A DNA stretch of 64,000 nucleotides from contig CAVTPD010000001.1 in the NCBI GenBank assembly GCA_963736575.1, positions 1,860,001 to 1,924,000 of the forward strand, given 5' to 3'. The DNA comes from CAVTPD01 sp963736575 (lineage in GTDB: Bacteria > Bacteroidota > Bacteroidia > Cytophagales > JAAEPT01). The notes below the pieces were generated by a model. The model had not been told where the DNA came from, searched no databases, and saw only the letters and a list, made by a program, of their open reading frames with translations. A program made the translations under genes and the position numbers. Positions 1 through 8,907 of the stretch are shown here, in pieces; the first letter of the stretch is position 1, and each line of letters opens with the position of its first letter.

Positions 1-258
1 TAAATAACGTAAAGCTTCCGGATAAGAAAAACCTTCATGCTCCATTATAAATTTTACGGCATCGCCACCCTTTCCACTACTGAAATCCTTAAAAATTTGT
101 TTTTGAGAAGACACCATAAAAGAAGGTGACTTTTCATCTACAAAGGGACTTAGAGCTTTATAATTACTCCCCGATTTCTTAAGCGAAACAAAATCACCGA
201 TAACATCTATGATGTCAACAGCGTCGTAAATCTTGTTTATAGTTTCTTTAGAAATCAA
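1..258 (-). CDS. dnaG: DNA primase DnaG, N-terminal part (runs off left edge)
   Basis: Primase that lays RNA primers for replication. The 86 visible codons cover the N-terminal zinc-ribbon-like domain: the family landmarks DVIGDFVSLKK, SPFVDEKSPSF, GKGGDAVKF and the helix HEGFSYPEALRYL are in the expected order. No ATG exists in frame near the 5' end; the only sensible start is TTG at 258, with an in-frame stop 18 bases upstream. Oddity: the four residues that normally bind zinc (Cys-Pro-Phe-His, then Cys-x2-Cys) are Ser37, Val40, Asp58 and Ser61, so this domain cannot bind zinc in the usual way. The rest of the gene lies outside the window. Identity is confident from the motif order; the start is inferred. 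Confidence 0.88.
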   Translation of the reverse strand, partial: MISKETINKIYDAVDIIDVIGDFVSLKKSGSNYKALSPFVDEKSPSFMVSSQKQIFKDFSSGKGGDAVKFIMEHEGFSYPEALRYL

Positions 259-260
259 AA

Positions 261-304
261 GGGGCTTTGTTAATTAGATTGAAACTCTAAATTAACAAAA
301 CCCC
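261..304 (-). terminator. Hairpin between ompA-like gene and dnaG start
   Basis: Arms 261-275 and 290-304 pair over 15 bases with one mismatch, with a 14-base loop. Read on the minus strand, the stem follows the OmpA-family stop codon by about 34 bases and is followed directly by TTTTG, whose last three bases are the dnaG TTG start. It looks like an intrinsic terminator of the upstream gene that abuts the dnaG start. It could equally limit dnaG translation. Function is inferred. Confidence 0.6.
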
Positions 305-337
305 ATGATTTAAAATGAAAGTAGGCTATGAAAAGTA

Positions 338-2368
338 CTAATTCATGAATTTGAATTCAACTCTTCTGTTTTTAGCACGTCCTTCTTCTGTATCGTTAGT
401 TGCAATTGGTCTTTCTTCACCGTAACCAATGTCTGTAATTTGTTTATCATTAACACCTTTAGATATAAGGTATGTTTTTACTGATTTAGCTCTTTTTCCT
501 GAAAGTGCTTTGTTATAATCATCTGCACCAATATTATCTGCATGACCAGAAATTTGTATCTGTCTTGCTTGATTTTTTGTTAAGAATTTGGCTAAACGAT
601 CTAATTCTAAAGCCGATTCACTTTTTAAACTATAATCGTTAAAATCAAAAAACACATTGTTAAATACAACCACTTGTTCTTTTTTGGTTGGCACTAGGTA
701 TAAGTCTTTTTTCATTTCCTCATACTCAGTAATCATGGTTAAGTCTAAGTTATTATGTACAGAAATATAATCTTCATTGTCTGGCAAGTAACTGTATTTT
801 TTACCAAAGGGAAGAATAATCTCATAACTGCCATCTTTTTTAGTATAAGAATCACCAACCGTTTCACCTGTTTCTAGATCTTGGTAGATAATCTTAGTCG
901 ATCCCATTTTTTCTCCTGTTTGTTGGTTAATCACGTAACCTTTAATTAAAACAACAGGTTCTGGTTTATAAAATTCTGGTAAGAATAAACGGTAAATATC
1001 TAAATTAGCACCTACAGAATCGGATATACAGTAATAAGCAAAATCACCAGAAGCCGGCATTGTAAAGAACATGTCATTGGTTGCTGTGTTGATTGTTGGT
1101 CCTAAATTTTCAGGCTCTGACCAGTTTTTCCAAGTATCGTCTAACCTTCTAGTAACAAAAATATCTTTACCACCATAACCACTTCTACCGTCGGTAGAGA
1201 AATACAGCGTTTTGTTATCTGCTGCTAAATAAGGAGAAACCTCTTCACCCGCTGTATTTATCATTTTTCCTAGATTCATTGGTTTTGTCCAACCTGTAGT
1301 AGAATCTTTTCTAAATGATGCAAATAAATCGTTTTCACCTTCCCCGTCTTCTCTTTCCATAGACATGATAAGAACGCGGTTATTAGACCCTAAATGATAT
1401 TCTTCTAAAGCAGAATAGTTGTAATAATCATCTATGGTATGGTTTTCTGGGTGTTCAAAAGTCATGGTAGAGTCATTCGACTTTTTAGTTATTGAAAAGC
1501 CTTTTTTAGAATGTTTTTCATTTTCTGTATAAGCATTACCCAACATAAAATACTCGTTACCGGCAGAGTCTGTTGTTATAGCACAGATGTAGTTTGCGTC
1601 TTTGTTGTTCAATTCATAACCAGCATTTTGTGCTTGTCCCCAATTGTTTTGAGAAGAATCCCATTCCGCATACCAAATATCTTCTAAATCATCTTCACCG
1701 CCCATGTTATCTGGGTGATGTGCTCTACTGAAATATAATGTATGCCCATCTGAAGAAACTAAAGGTTTAATCTCATCGTACTGGGAGTTTATTGCTTCGG
1801 TAAGAATCTCTTTTTCTAATTCAGGATTAATTTTTTCGTTTAATTTAGGTCCATAATCAATTGGATCTATATTTTTAGAAATACCAATGGCGTCAATAGC
1901 GTTATATCCTTTAACGGAATGCCCATCCATTTCAATTTCTACACTTTTAACACGGTAAGGAGTTTCATTCATAAAAACATGAAGAATTCTAGACTTTTTT
2001 GAGACAGCTTTAGGTTCAAAAGAAGCTATTTTATGTTTTATACCATCTGTATCGTAAAAAGAGATATTAGTAATAGAACCTGGGTTAAAGGTTTCAAAGA
2101 CAACTAACTGGGCTACCGTTTCTGGATTTTTAAAACCTACCTGTATTTTATTGTGTCTTAAATTGGGGTGAATAGACATCCAAGCACTTGGATAAGGTCC
2201 TGAAGCTGGGTAAACATTGGGTTCGCCTAAAACCTGATGAGGCGAATACTCATGATCGGATAACCCACTATGACCTTCTACTAAATAACTGGCCCATTGA
2301 ATATCTTGAGCATTAACCCCTGTTAAGCCCAATGATAAAAGAAAGAAAATGATCGAAAAACGTAACAT
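338..2368 (-). CDS. Outer-membrane OmpA-family protein with PD40 propeller repeats
   Basis: Predicted envelope protein of 676 residues. The signal peptide ends at about residue 20 (VNAQ). A discoidin-like beta domain follows (about 25-165), then WD40-like PD40 blades with motifs such as DGHTLYFSRAHH and DNKTLYFSTDGR (about 180-455), a carboxypeptidase-regulatory-like fold (about 475-555) and a C-terminal OmpA peptidoglycan-binding domain with ISGHADNIGADDYN and GERPIATNDTEEGRAKNRRVEF. The OmpA part should anchor it to the cell wall. The layout resembles the T9SS-associated PorE family but lacks its N-terminal TPRs, so that role is only a possibility. A smaller OmpA gene lies 12 bases upstream and is probably co-transcribed. 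Confidence 0.82.
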   Translation of the reverse strand: MLRFSIIFFLLSLGLTGVNAQDIQWASYLVEGHSGLSDHEYSPHQVLGEPNVYPASGPYPSAWMSIHPNLRHNKIQVGFKNPETVAQLVVFETFNPGSITNISFYDTDGIKHKIASFEPKAVSKKSRILHVFMNETPYRVKSVEIEMDGHSVKGYNAIDAIGISKNIDPIDYGPKLNEKINPELEKEILTEAINSQYDEIKPLVSSDGHTLYFSRAHHPDNMGGEDDLEDIWYAEWDSSQNNWGQAQNAGYELNNKDANYICAITTDSAGNEYFMLGNAYTENEKHSKKGFSITKKSNDSTMTFEHPENHTIDDYYNYSALEEYHLGSNNRVLIMSMEREDGEGENDLFASFRKDSTTGWTKPMNLGKMINTAGEEVSPYLAADNKTLYFSTDGRSGYGGKDIFVTRRLDDTWKNWSEPENLGPTINTATNDMFFTMPASGDFAYYCISDSVGANLDIYRLFLPEFYKPEPVVLIKGYVINQQTGEKMGSTKIIYQDLETGETVGDSYTKKDGSYEIILPFGKKYSYLPDNEDYISVHNNLDLTMITEYEEMKKDLYLVPTKKEQVVVFNNVFFDFNDYSLKSESALELDRLAKFLTKNQARQIQISGHADNIGADDYNKALSGKRAKSVKTYLISKGVNDKQITDIGYGEERPIATNDTEEGRAKNRRVEFKFMN

Positions 2369-2380
2369 GTCTGTAGTTGA

Positions 2381-3076
2381 TTATCTTTTTAAAATTACTA
2401 TATCTACTCTTCTATTGGCAGCCCGTTCTTTTGGGTCGGGGCTTATTACTATTGGCCTACTACTACCATAAGCCTGTAGTTTTATTCTTCTGGGATTTAC
2501 CCCATGTTCTACTAAATATTTTTTTATGCTCTCTATCCTTTTTGAAGATAGTTCTAAATTATCCTCTTCATGACTACCGTAATCTGTATGACCTTCCAAA
2601 CGAATAGTTCTTTGAGGGTTTTCCTTTAACATCTCTGCTATACGGTTTAGTTCTTCAAAAGACTGTTTTAGTATAATATCCGAATCTTTTTCAAATACTA
2701 GATTTTCAGTATGTAATATTTGACCAACCCCTTCTGGGTTAAGTAACAAGTTTAATTCAATTATTGTATCCGATACAATTGATACCGTATCAATCATTTC
2801 TTCATACCCTTTTGCTTTTATAACAACTTTGTATTTACCGTTAATAGGCACGTAAGCTTTATAGTCACCATGCTTTTTAGAATTCTGAAATGTTCCAAAA
2901 ATACCTTCATCTGTTAATAGAAAATATGTGATTGAAGCATCTACAGGTAAATTATACTGGGCATCAAATACATTTCCTTCAATAACCTTTGCTCTGGCAT
3001 CTTGTGATCTTACCATGGTAAAACTAAGTAATAGTGCAAAAATGGGGAAAAGGAATATCTTGATAAACAGCTTCAT
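2381..3076 (-). CDS. OmpA-family lipid/peptidoglycan-anchored envelope protein
   Basis: Protein of 231 residues with a signal peptide (to about residue 24), a short carboxypeptidase-regulatory-like beta domain (about 30-110) and a C-terminal OmpA domain. The OmpA domain shows the family signature LEGHTDYGSHEEDN, then SSRPIVISPDPKERAANRRVDI. The first domain plus OmpA is a reduced version of the C-terminal half of the downstream neighbour, which suggests the two arose by duplication and work in the same envelope structure. The gap to the next gene is 12 bases, so one operon is likely. The exact role is unknown. Confidence 0.82.
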   Translation of the reverse strand: MKLFIKIFLFPIFALLLSFTMVRSQDARAKVIEGNVFDAQYNLPVDASITYFLLTDEGIFGTFQNSKKHGDYKAYVPINGKYKVVIKAKGYEEMIDTVSIVSDTIIELNLLLNPEGVGQILHTENLVFEKDSDIILKQSFEELNRIAEMLKENPQRTIRLEGHTDYGSHEEDNLELSSKRIESIKKYLVEHGVNPRRIKLQAYGSSRPIVISPDPKERAANRRVDIVILKR

Positions 3077-3202
3077 ATATTCTTTTAAATAAAGAATTTA
3101 GACAATATTACTTATGGCTTATTTCTTAACAAAGCAAATGTTTCAAAAGTTGTAATATTTATTATTTAATTAGCTTTGTTAAAGTTAAAATACCTTGTAA
3201 AC

Positions 3203-3460
3203 ATGATTAATACTATTAAAACCAATACTTCTAAAGCATATAAATATTTTTTAATTTTCTATACAGATCATTATAATGAAGTTTTTAAAACTGAAAAATT
3301 TGAAAACCTTCCTTTTAGCTTTCAATTTGGTGTTTTTTTAGAGTTCTTTGATTCTATTAATACCGATGTACAATTGTATTCAACTAACAAAGATGTTTTA
3401 CAAGAATCTATTATTGAAGCTTTTGAAACGTATGAAGAATACTTGTTTCTGGACTCTTAA
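3203..3460 (+). CDS. Small hypothetical protein
   Basis: 85 residues if the ATG at 3203 is used; a TTG at 3176 would add nine residues but is less likely. It is rich in Phe, Tyr and Glu, with no signal peptide or membrane segment, and looks soluble and alpha-helical. It faces the WG-repeat gene and their stop codons overlap by three bases (TTAA). The composition looks coding, and it lies alone between genes on the other strand. I do not recognise the family. Confidence 0.6.
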   Translation: MINTIKTNTSKAYKYFLIFYTDHYNEVFKTEKFENLPFSFQFGVFLEFFDSINTDVQLYSTNKDVLQESIIEAFETYEEYLFLDS

Positions 3461-5535
3461 TTTTGGGTATAATTGTAACTTTTTATGCGCTTGCCTTCTT
3501 TTATTTTAAGAATGTATTGCTGATTTCTTAACTCCCGATTTTCTTCTTCATTTATAAAAAAATTAGAATAACCTTCTTCAAGCACCTCTCCTCTTTTATT
3601 TATTATTTGGTAAGTACCATTAGCCGTTTTAACTACAGCCAATTGATCTTTAAAAGAACTTACTTCAGAAAACAAAAACGGTATTCTAATTTGATTTTTT
3701 AAGTTAATATATCCCCATTTACCATCTTTTTGGGCAGATAAAAAATATTCAGAATAATTACCTAAACCTTGGTAAGCAGCAGGTATAAGCTCTTCTCCTT
3801 TAGAATTAATGAGGCCATAAAAATTCTTCTGTTTAACTTTTAATAAGTGATCTACAAAGTATTGAATTTCCTGAAATCCTTTAGAATTTAAAAAATCACC
3901 TTCTTTAGAAATAAGGTAATACAATTCTTTATAAGAAATAATTTTAGGCCATTCAAAAGCTGTAGTGGTGATAATGGTATCGTATTTGGGTTTTAAAACC
4001 TCTTCACCTTTCTCATTTAATAATTTGAATTCGCCTTTTTCTTTAACGGCTATATAATTACCAGTAACATAAACAGAATGGCCATCAACTTGCTTAATTA
4101 CTTGTTTTTGTTGTAAATTTAATAGTGTTAATTGTTCTTCCTCTATAACGGAAGCATACATTTTACCATTCAACATTAAAAACAAGGGTTTATTATTTAA
4201 TTGAAAAGGAAGGTTATTCCCTTCTTCGTCTAAGATTATCCAAATACTATTTTTTTCAGCTGTTGCGTAACCCGTATTATAATTGGAACAATTTGTAAAA
4301 TATTTAGAAGATTGATTATTTTTTGTATTGTAATAATGGCAACCTTCAGAATTTGTTAAATAAATCCAACTGGAAGAGTTATTTAGATAAATAGATTTAT
4401 AGCTTTTGGAAAGTGTTTTTTCTCCTTTTGTATTAAGTAAATAGCTTTCTGTAGCTTTTATACCAACAAAATTATTGGTTTTAGCTTGTCTGTACACGCT
4501 ATCGTATTCAGATAAATTATGAACTGTTTTGGTATAAAGATTTAAAATTTTATACGAATTGTCTTTTACTAAAGCTACTCCGTCGTAAAAGGGTTCGGCA
4601 TACTGAAAGCCGTCTTTCACCTTATTTCCATAGATATTAAAATAGGAATATTTACCGTCTTGTTGAGCTAAGAAATGTGCATTAGAAGGTTCTTTTATCA
4701 CATCAAATTTTAGGGGCACAATAGTTTTTCCTGCATAATCTAAAATACCGTATTTACCATTTTTCTTTACCAGAAGCCTAAATTTCCCTAGAACAGAAAT
4801 TGAATCGTAATAAGTGGTGGTGATCTGTTTTCCTTCATCTGAATACAAAAACCATTGTTCGTTTTTAATGGCCGTAAACACATTTGGTGCTATTTTAAAT
4901 ACTTTCTGAAATTCGGGTTGAATTAGGTATTTTCCGGTTTCGTTATTTAATAAACCAATTAAGAGTTCTTTTTTAACTAAGCTGGTTTGGAAGTTTAATA
5001 CTTTAACCTCGTCAAAAAAATCAATGTTAAGCGGTGTTCCAGAAAAATTAGTAAGTAGCTGCCATTTTAGGTCTTTCATTACCCAAGTTACATAGGTATA
5101 TGAGCCAACTTCATTTATTTGAGTATACTTAAAATCTGTTATTACAGAACCCGTATCCGATATTAATCCCCATTTATCGTCCTTTTTTGCCCAAGTCACC
5201 CCACCACTATATTCATTAATATCCTGAAATTGGGGTTTAAAAACCACATTACCTTCGCAGTTGATTACACCATATTGGATACCCATTAAGACAATAGCTA
5301 CTTTCCCCCTAAAAGGAAAAGCTTTGGTATAAAATGGTATTACTTTCCATTCTCCAAAAGCATTTACATAACCGGTTTTTCTGTTTTCATCCTGAAGAGG
5401 AAAAAGTTCTTCTTTACAAGTTTGCCCTTGTGCTTTAAGCTCTTGATTGAAAGCAATTGATAAAATAAAAATCAGTAATAAACTATTCGTTAGACGACTG
5501 AAGTAATTTTTGTATGTTATAGGTATGATCTGCAA
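3457..5535 (-). CDS. WG-repeat secreted protein
   Basis: About 692 residues. A signal peptide (LLLIFILSIAF, cut near LKAQ) is followed by a string of WG repeats: short beta units of the type KDDKWGLISDTG, KKNGKYGILDYAG, KGEFKLLNEKGE and KDGKWGYINLKN spread over the protein. WG-repeat proteins are common in Bacteroidota and have no fixed biochemical role. The only usable start appears to be TTG at 5535, which puts the first 53 bases inside the preceding transporter gene. This points to translational coupling as the last gene of the trxB-to-WG operon. Confidence 0.8.
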   Translation of the reverse strand: MQIIPITYKNYFSRLTNSLLLIFILSIAFNQELKAQGQTCKEELFPLQDENRKTGYVNAFGEWKVIPFYTKAFPFRGKVAIVLMGIQYGVINCEGNVVFKPQFQDINEYSGGVTWAKKDDKWGLISDTGSVITDFKYTQINEVGSYTYVTWVMKDLKWQLLTNFSGTPLNIDFFDEVKVLNFQTSLVKKELLIGLLNNETGKYLIQPEFQKVFKIAPNVFTAIKNEQWFLYSDEGKQITTTYYDSISVLGKFRLLVKKNGKYGILDYAGKTIVPLKFDVIKEPSNAHFLAQQDGKYSYFNIYGNKVKDGFQYAEPFYDGVALVKDNSYKILNLYTKTVHNLSEYDSVYRQAKTNNFVGIKATESYLLNTKGEKTLSKSYKSIYLNNSSSWIYLTNSEGCHYYNTKNNQSSKYFTNCSNYNTGYATAEKNSIWIILDEEGNNLPFQLNNKPLFLMLNGKMYASVIEEEQLTLLNLQQKQVIKQVDGHSVYVTGNYIAVKEKGEFKLLNEKGEEVLKPKYDTIITTTAFEWPKIISYKELYYLISKEGDFLNSKGFQEIQYFVDHLLKVKQKNFYGLINSKGEELIPAAYQGLGNYSEYFLSAQKDGKWGYINLKNQIRIPFLFSEVSSFKDQLAVVKTANGTYQIINKRGEVLEEGYSNFFINEEENRELRNQQYILKIKEGKRIKSYNYTQN

Positions 5536-7165
5536 TTTTTTCTAATGATGAATATAAATCTCTATACAAGATACTGGTGCCAATGCCCAATTTTTGGCTT
5601 TTAATTCTTTTTAGGTGTTTTAAACGAAGATCATCTCTTAAATCATTAATCTTTTGTTCTAACTCCCCTGCTTCATTCAAGTCGTATTTTTCTTTTTCTC
5701 TTAACGCTGTAATCAAACTATTTAACGATTCATCTACTAAAAGAAATAATTCAAAAAGCCCTTTTTCTAAAGTAGTTTTAAACTCGGTATAAGTAGATGC
5801 TTTCTTATAATATAAGTTTTTAATATTGCTACACAAACCATTAATCTTATTCAACTCGTGCAATATAGAAAGCATGGTAACTATAGAGTTAGAGGTTTTC
5901 TGACCAATATCCGATTGCGTTAGTTCCTTTAAAAAGTTAGAAGAGTTAAACTCAATAGTGTTGTTATCGCTATAGGTTTTATCAAACTTTTTAATAATCT
6001 CTTCCTCTTCGTTTTCTGGCAAACTATTAAATAAAAGCCCTTTGTTTAGCGTAAATAACTCTTTTATGTTAGCCGCAATAGCCGATAATGAACTCTGTGC
6101 CTCTAATAACAATAACTCTGGTGTTTCTATTAAGTAGCTTCCACCAATGTACGCTTCTTCGTTACCGGTAGTTGGTTTTACCATGTAGTTAACCAATTGT
6201 TCAATTTTTTTAACAAATGGCAAAAACAGAATGGTATTTATTATATTAAATGAGGCATGAAAAGTAGCCAGGGTCAGCGGTTGATATAAATCGGATTGGG
6301 CATTCATCTCTAAAACGTTATCTACAAAACCTCTAGACATAGATAAGAACAAATAGAACAGCGGTATCACCCAAAACAAACCTGCAAAATTGAAGATGAA
6401 ATGACTTAAAGCAGCGCGTTTGGCCTTATAATTACCCACCATTGAAGCAATTATGGCCGTGGAAGTTGTGCCAATATTCATTCCTAAAATCATAGCGGCT
6501 GCTAAATCGTAAGAAAGCCATCCTTTTGAAAGCATTACTAATGCTACGCTTAACGCTGCGCTAGAAGATTGTACTACTAATGTTAAAACTGCTCCTATTA
6601 ATACATAAAGTAGAATAGAAACAAATCCTAAATGAGAAAAACTGCTTATAAACTGAAGGATTTCTGGGTAATTTTCAAGTTGAGGAATAAACTGCCTCAT
6701 TAAATGAAACCCAAAGAAAATCAAATACAAGCCTATTATCCCTTCAGCAAATGTTTTCCAGCGTTTAATGCCACTAAAAACTAATGGGATAGAAATCCCT
6801 AATATGGGAAGAATTAGCGTTGGTATGTTAACATCAAAACCTAAAAAAGAAACCAAAAACCCGGTAATAGTTGTACCAATGTTAGCGCCCATAATTGTTG
6901 GGATAGATTGCGCTACAGACAACACTCCTGCATTTACAAACCCTACAATAATTACGGTTGTTGCAGAAGAAGATTGAATAATCCCTGTTAACAAGAATCC
7001 TAGAAAAACAGCATAAATGGACTTTTTAGTTAATCTAGAAAATAGACCTCTAAGACGCTCCCCAGCTATACGCTGAAGGCTTTCACTCATGTGTTTTAAG
7101 CCGTAAATAAATATACCAAAGCTTCCTAAAAAACTAAGAACATCTATTATTTGAGTAACTTTCAT
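5483..7165 (-). CDS. Na/phosphate cotransporter family protein with PhoU-like tail
   Basis: A 560-residue membrane protein of the NptA/PNaS family. The two signature QSSSA motifs, one per inverted repeat, are present (GIIQSSSATT at about residue 62 and VVQSSSAALS at about 197) among eight or more hydrophobic segments in the first 320 residues. Residues from about 340 to the end are helical and soluble and resemble PhoU, which in this family tunes transport. It probably imports phosphate with sodium, though other anions cannot be excluded. The ATG shares one base with the bshB1 stop (TAATG), so the genes are translationally coupled. Confidence 0.88.
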   Translation of the reverse strand: MKVTQIIDVLSFLGSFGIFIYGLKHMSESLQRIAGERLRGLFSRLTKKSIYAVFLGFLLTGIIQSSSATTVIIVGFVNAGVLSVAQSIPTIMGANIGTTITGFLVSFLGFDVNIPTLILPILGISIPLVFSGIKRWKTFAEGIIGLYLIFFGFHLMRQFIPQLENYPEILQFISSFSHLGFVSILLYVLIGAVLTLVVQSSSAALSVALVMLSKGWLSYDLAAAMILGMNIGTTSTAIIASMVGNYKAKRAALSHFIFNFAGLFWVIPLFYLFLSMSRGFVDNVLEMNAQSDLYQPLTLATFHASFNIINTILFLPFVKKIEQLVNYMVKPTTGNEEAYIGGSYLIETPELLLLEAQSSLSAIAANIKELFTLNKGLLFNSLPENEEEEIIKKFDKTYSDNNTIEFNSSNFLKELTQSDIGQKTSNSIVTMLSILHELNKINGLCSNIKNLYYKKASTYTEFKTTLEKGLFELFLLVDESLNSLITALREKEKYDLNEAGELEQKINDLRDDLRLKHLKRIKSQKLGIGTSILYRDLYSSLEKIADHTYNIQKLLQSSNE

Positions 7166-7884
7166 TAATTAAGAGTAAACAAATCCGAAACGCCTGTTAA
7201 TTTACTATTAATAAATCCTTCAGCAAATTCAGCATTAATATCTCTTCCGAAATCTCTAGCTCTGGCTTCTAAAAAATGCCAAAATCCTTCTGTAGAAATT
7301 GGCGTTACCGGACCTTCCATATTTGGATTAAAAAACTGGGTTTCAAAAGCTTTAATTGATTCCCGTTTAGTAGGCCATTCATCTGTAATATCTACCACAA
7401 AATCGGGATTAAGATAACGGTCTTGAATGTAATAATATAAGTTCTTAGGTCGCCATTTTTCTAATGGACTTCCATTATCATCAAAAAGCTCTATTTTTTG
7501 TAACCCTGAAAGAAAACAACTCTCGTACACTAATTTAGACGCTCTTCCATGATCCGGATGTCTATCTTCTGGAGCATTAGCTAAAATTATTTCGGGTTGA
7601 TATTTTCTAATCGCTTTTGCTACCGCTAATTTACATGGTTCATTAATTTCAAAGAACCCATCTCTAAGCTTTAAATTTTCTCGAACACTTAAACCTAGGA
7701 TTTGTTTAGACTTTTCAGCCTCCACTTTTCTAGTTTCAGCAGTACCTCTACTCCCAAGTTCGCCTTGTGTAATATCAACAATCCCTACTTTATATCCTTT
7801 TTTAATGTGCTTAACTATTGTTCCCGAACAGGCTAGTTCAGCATCATCTGGATGAGCAGCAAAAACTAAAATATCTAATTTCAT
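7165..7884 (-). CDS. bshB1: Bacillithiol biosynthesis deacetylase BshB1
   Basis: Zn-dependent LmbE/PIG-L-type deacetylase that removes acetyl from GlcNAc-malate in bacillithiol synthesis. The metal site is visible: AHPDDAE (His11, Asp13, Asp14) and DRHPDH (His109 to His112). The 239-residue length and the motifs ITQGELGSRGT and AETRKVEAEKS are typical of BshB1 rather than of other LmbE proteins. Both ends overlap the neighbours by one base (TAATG junctions), placing it in a tight operon with a cell-wall peptidase, a transporter and, upstream, trxB. Co-location with thioredoxin reductase fits a thiol-redox role. Confidence 0.92.
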   Translation of the reverse strand: MKLDILVFAAHPDDAELACSGTIVKHIKKGYKVGIVDITQGELGSRGTAETRKVEAEKSKQILGLSVRENLKLRDGFFEINEPCKLAVAKAIRKYQPEIILANAPEDRHPDHGRASKLVYESCFLSGLQKIELFDDNGSPLEKWRPKNLYYYIQDRYLNPDFVVDITDEWPTKRESIKAFETQFFNPNMEGPVTPISTEGFWHFLEARARDFGRDINAEFAEGFINSKLTGVSDLFTLN

Positions 7885-8903
7885 TAACGTACCCTTAAGA
7901 CTTTACCTACTCGTAGAACTGTTCTGGTACTAATTCCATTCAGTTTACAAATTTTGCGAATTGATGTTCTGTATTTTACAGCTATGCCCGATAAAGTATC
8001 TCCTGATCTAATGCGGTGGTATACTTTTTTACGCATTTCACGCACATAATCGTAATTACTGGGCTGAACAGTAAATGTTCTTGTTCTTAAACTATCTGCA
8101 GCAAAATCATAGACTAATTCTGGATCTATTGGATTTCCTTTGTATCTAAATTCGTAGTGTAGATGCGGGCCAGAACTTCTGCCTGTGTTTCCACCTAATC
8201 CTATTGGTTCACCTGCTTTTACATAATCTCCAACTTCCACAAGACGTTTACTCATATGGCCATATATGGTCTCGAAACCGTTATAATGTCTAAGCATTAC
8301 ATATAAACCATATCCACCAGGATTATTTTTAGAAATACGAACGATACCGTCAAACGCAGCGCGTATAGTATCGCCTATATCTAATCGAATATCTGTACCA
8401 TAATGCCATCTATAATAGCGTGATCCAAATCCAGATGTGGTCTGATGATTAATATCTAGAGGCATAGAAAACCACCTGGTGCTATCACTTTTTATGGAAT
8501 CATATAAAGCAACATATGTGGTGTCTAAAAATTTAACCGGATCGTATCCATAAGGGTCTACATTTAAAGAATCGAAAATAGAATATGATGTGTCAATGGA
8601 TCGCCACATTAAACTATCTTCTGGCGATAAATAAAATCCTTTCCTAATTAATACTGTTGCAGCAGTATCTGTTTTTGATTTATCACCCGATTCTAATACT
8701 GTTTTAAAATCTTTAATGATTACCGTATCCTTTTCTGGAGCTTTGTCTGCACTAAACTCTACTTTATCTTCAAATAAAAGCTCACTAGTGTCTGGTTCTA
8801 CTTGTGTCTTATCATCTTCAATAGTAAAAAAAGAATTCTGGCCTTGACATATCAATGACAAGGCCAGAACGGTTATTAATAAACTGAAATATTTTTTAAA
8901 CAA
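7884..8903 (-). CDS. M23 metallopeptidase with C-terminal LysM domain
   Basis: Secreted cell-wall endopeptidase of 339 residues. A signal peptide (to about residue 21) is followed by a low-complexity acidic linker. The M23/LytM domain (about 150-270) has the zinc motifs HYGTD and PHLHYEFR and the strand TSGFGSRYYRWHYG. A LysM domain closes the protein (about 293-339, IRSGDTLSGIAVKYRTS) and should bind glycan strands. All expected LytM zinc ligands are present, so it is probably catalytic. It lies 4 bases after trxB and overlaps bshB1 by one base. Confidence 0.9.
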   Translation of the reverse strand: MFKKYFSLLITVLALSLICQGQNSFFTIEDDKTQVEPDTSELLFEDKVEFSADKAPEKDTVIIKDFKTVLESGDKSKTDTAATVLIRKGFYLSPEDSLMWRSIDTSYSIFDSLNVDPYGYDPVKFLDTTYVALYDSIKSDSTRWFSMPLDINHQTTSGFGSRYYRWHYGTDIRLDIGDTIRAAFDGIVRISKNNPGGYGLYVMLRHYNGFETIYGHMSKRLVEVGDYVKAGEPIGLGGNTGRSSGPHLHYEFRYKGNPIDPELVYDFAADSLRTRTFTVQPSNYDYVREMRKKVYHRIRSGDTLSGIAVKYRTSIRKICKLNGISTRTVLRVGKVLRVR

Positions 8904-8907
8904 AGCG

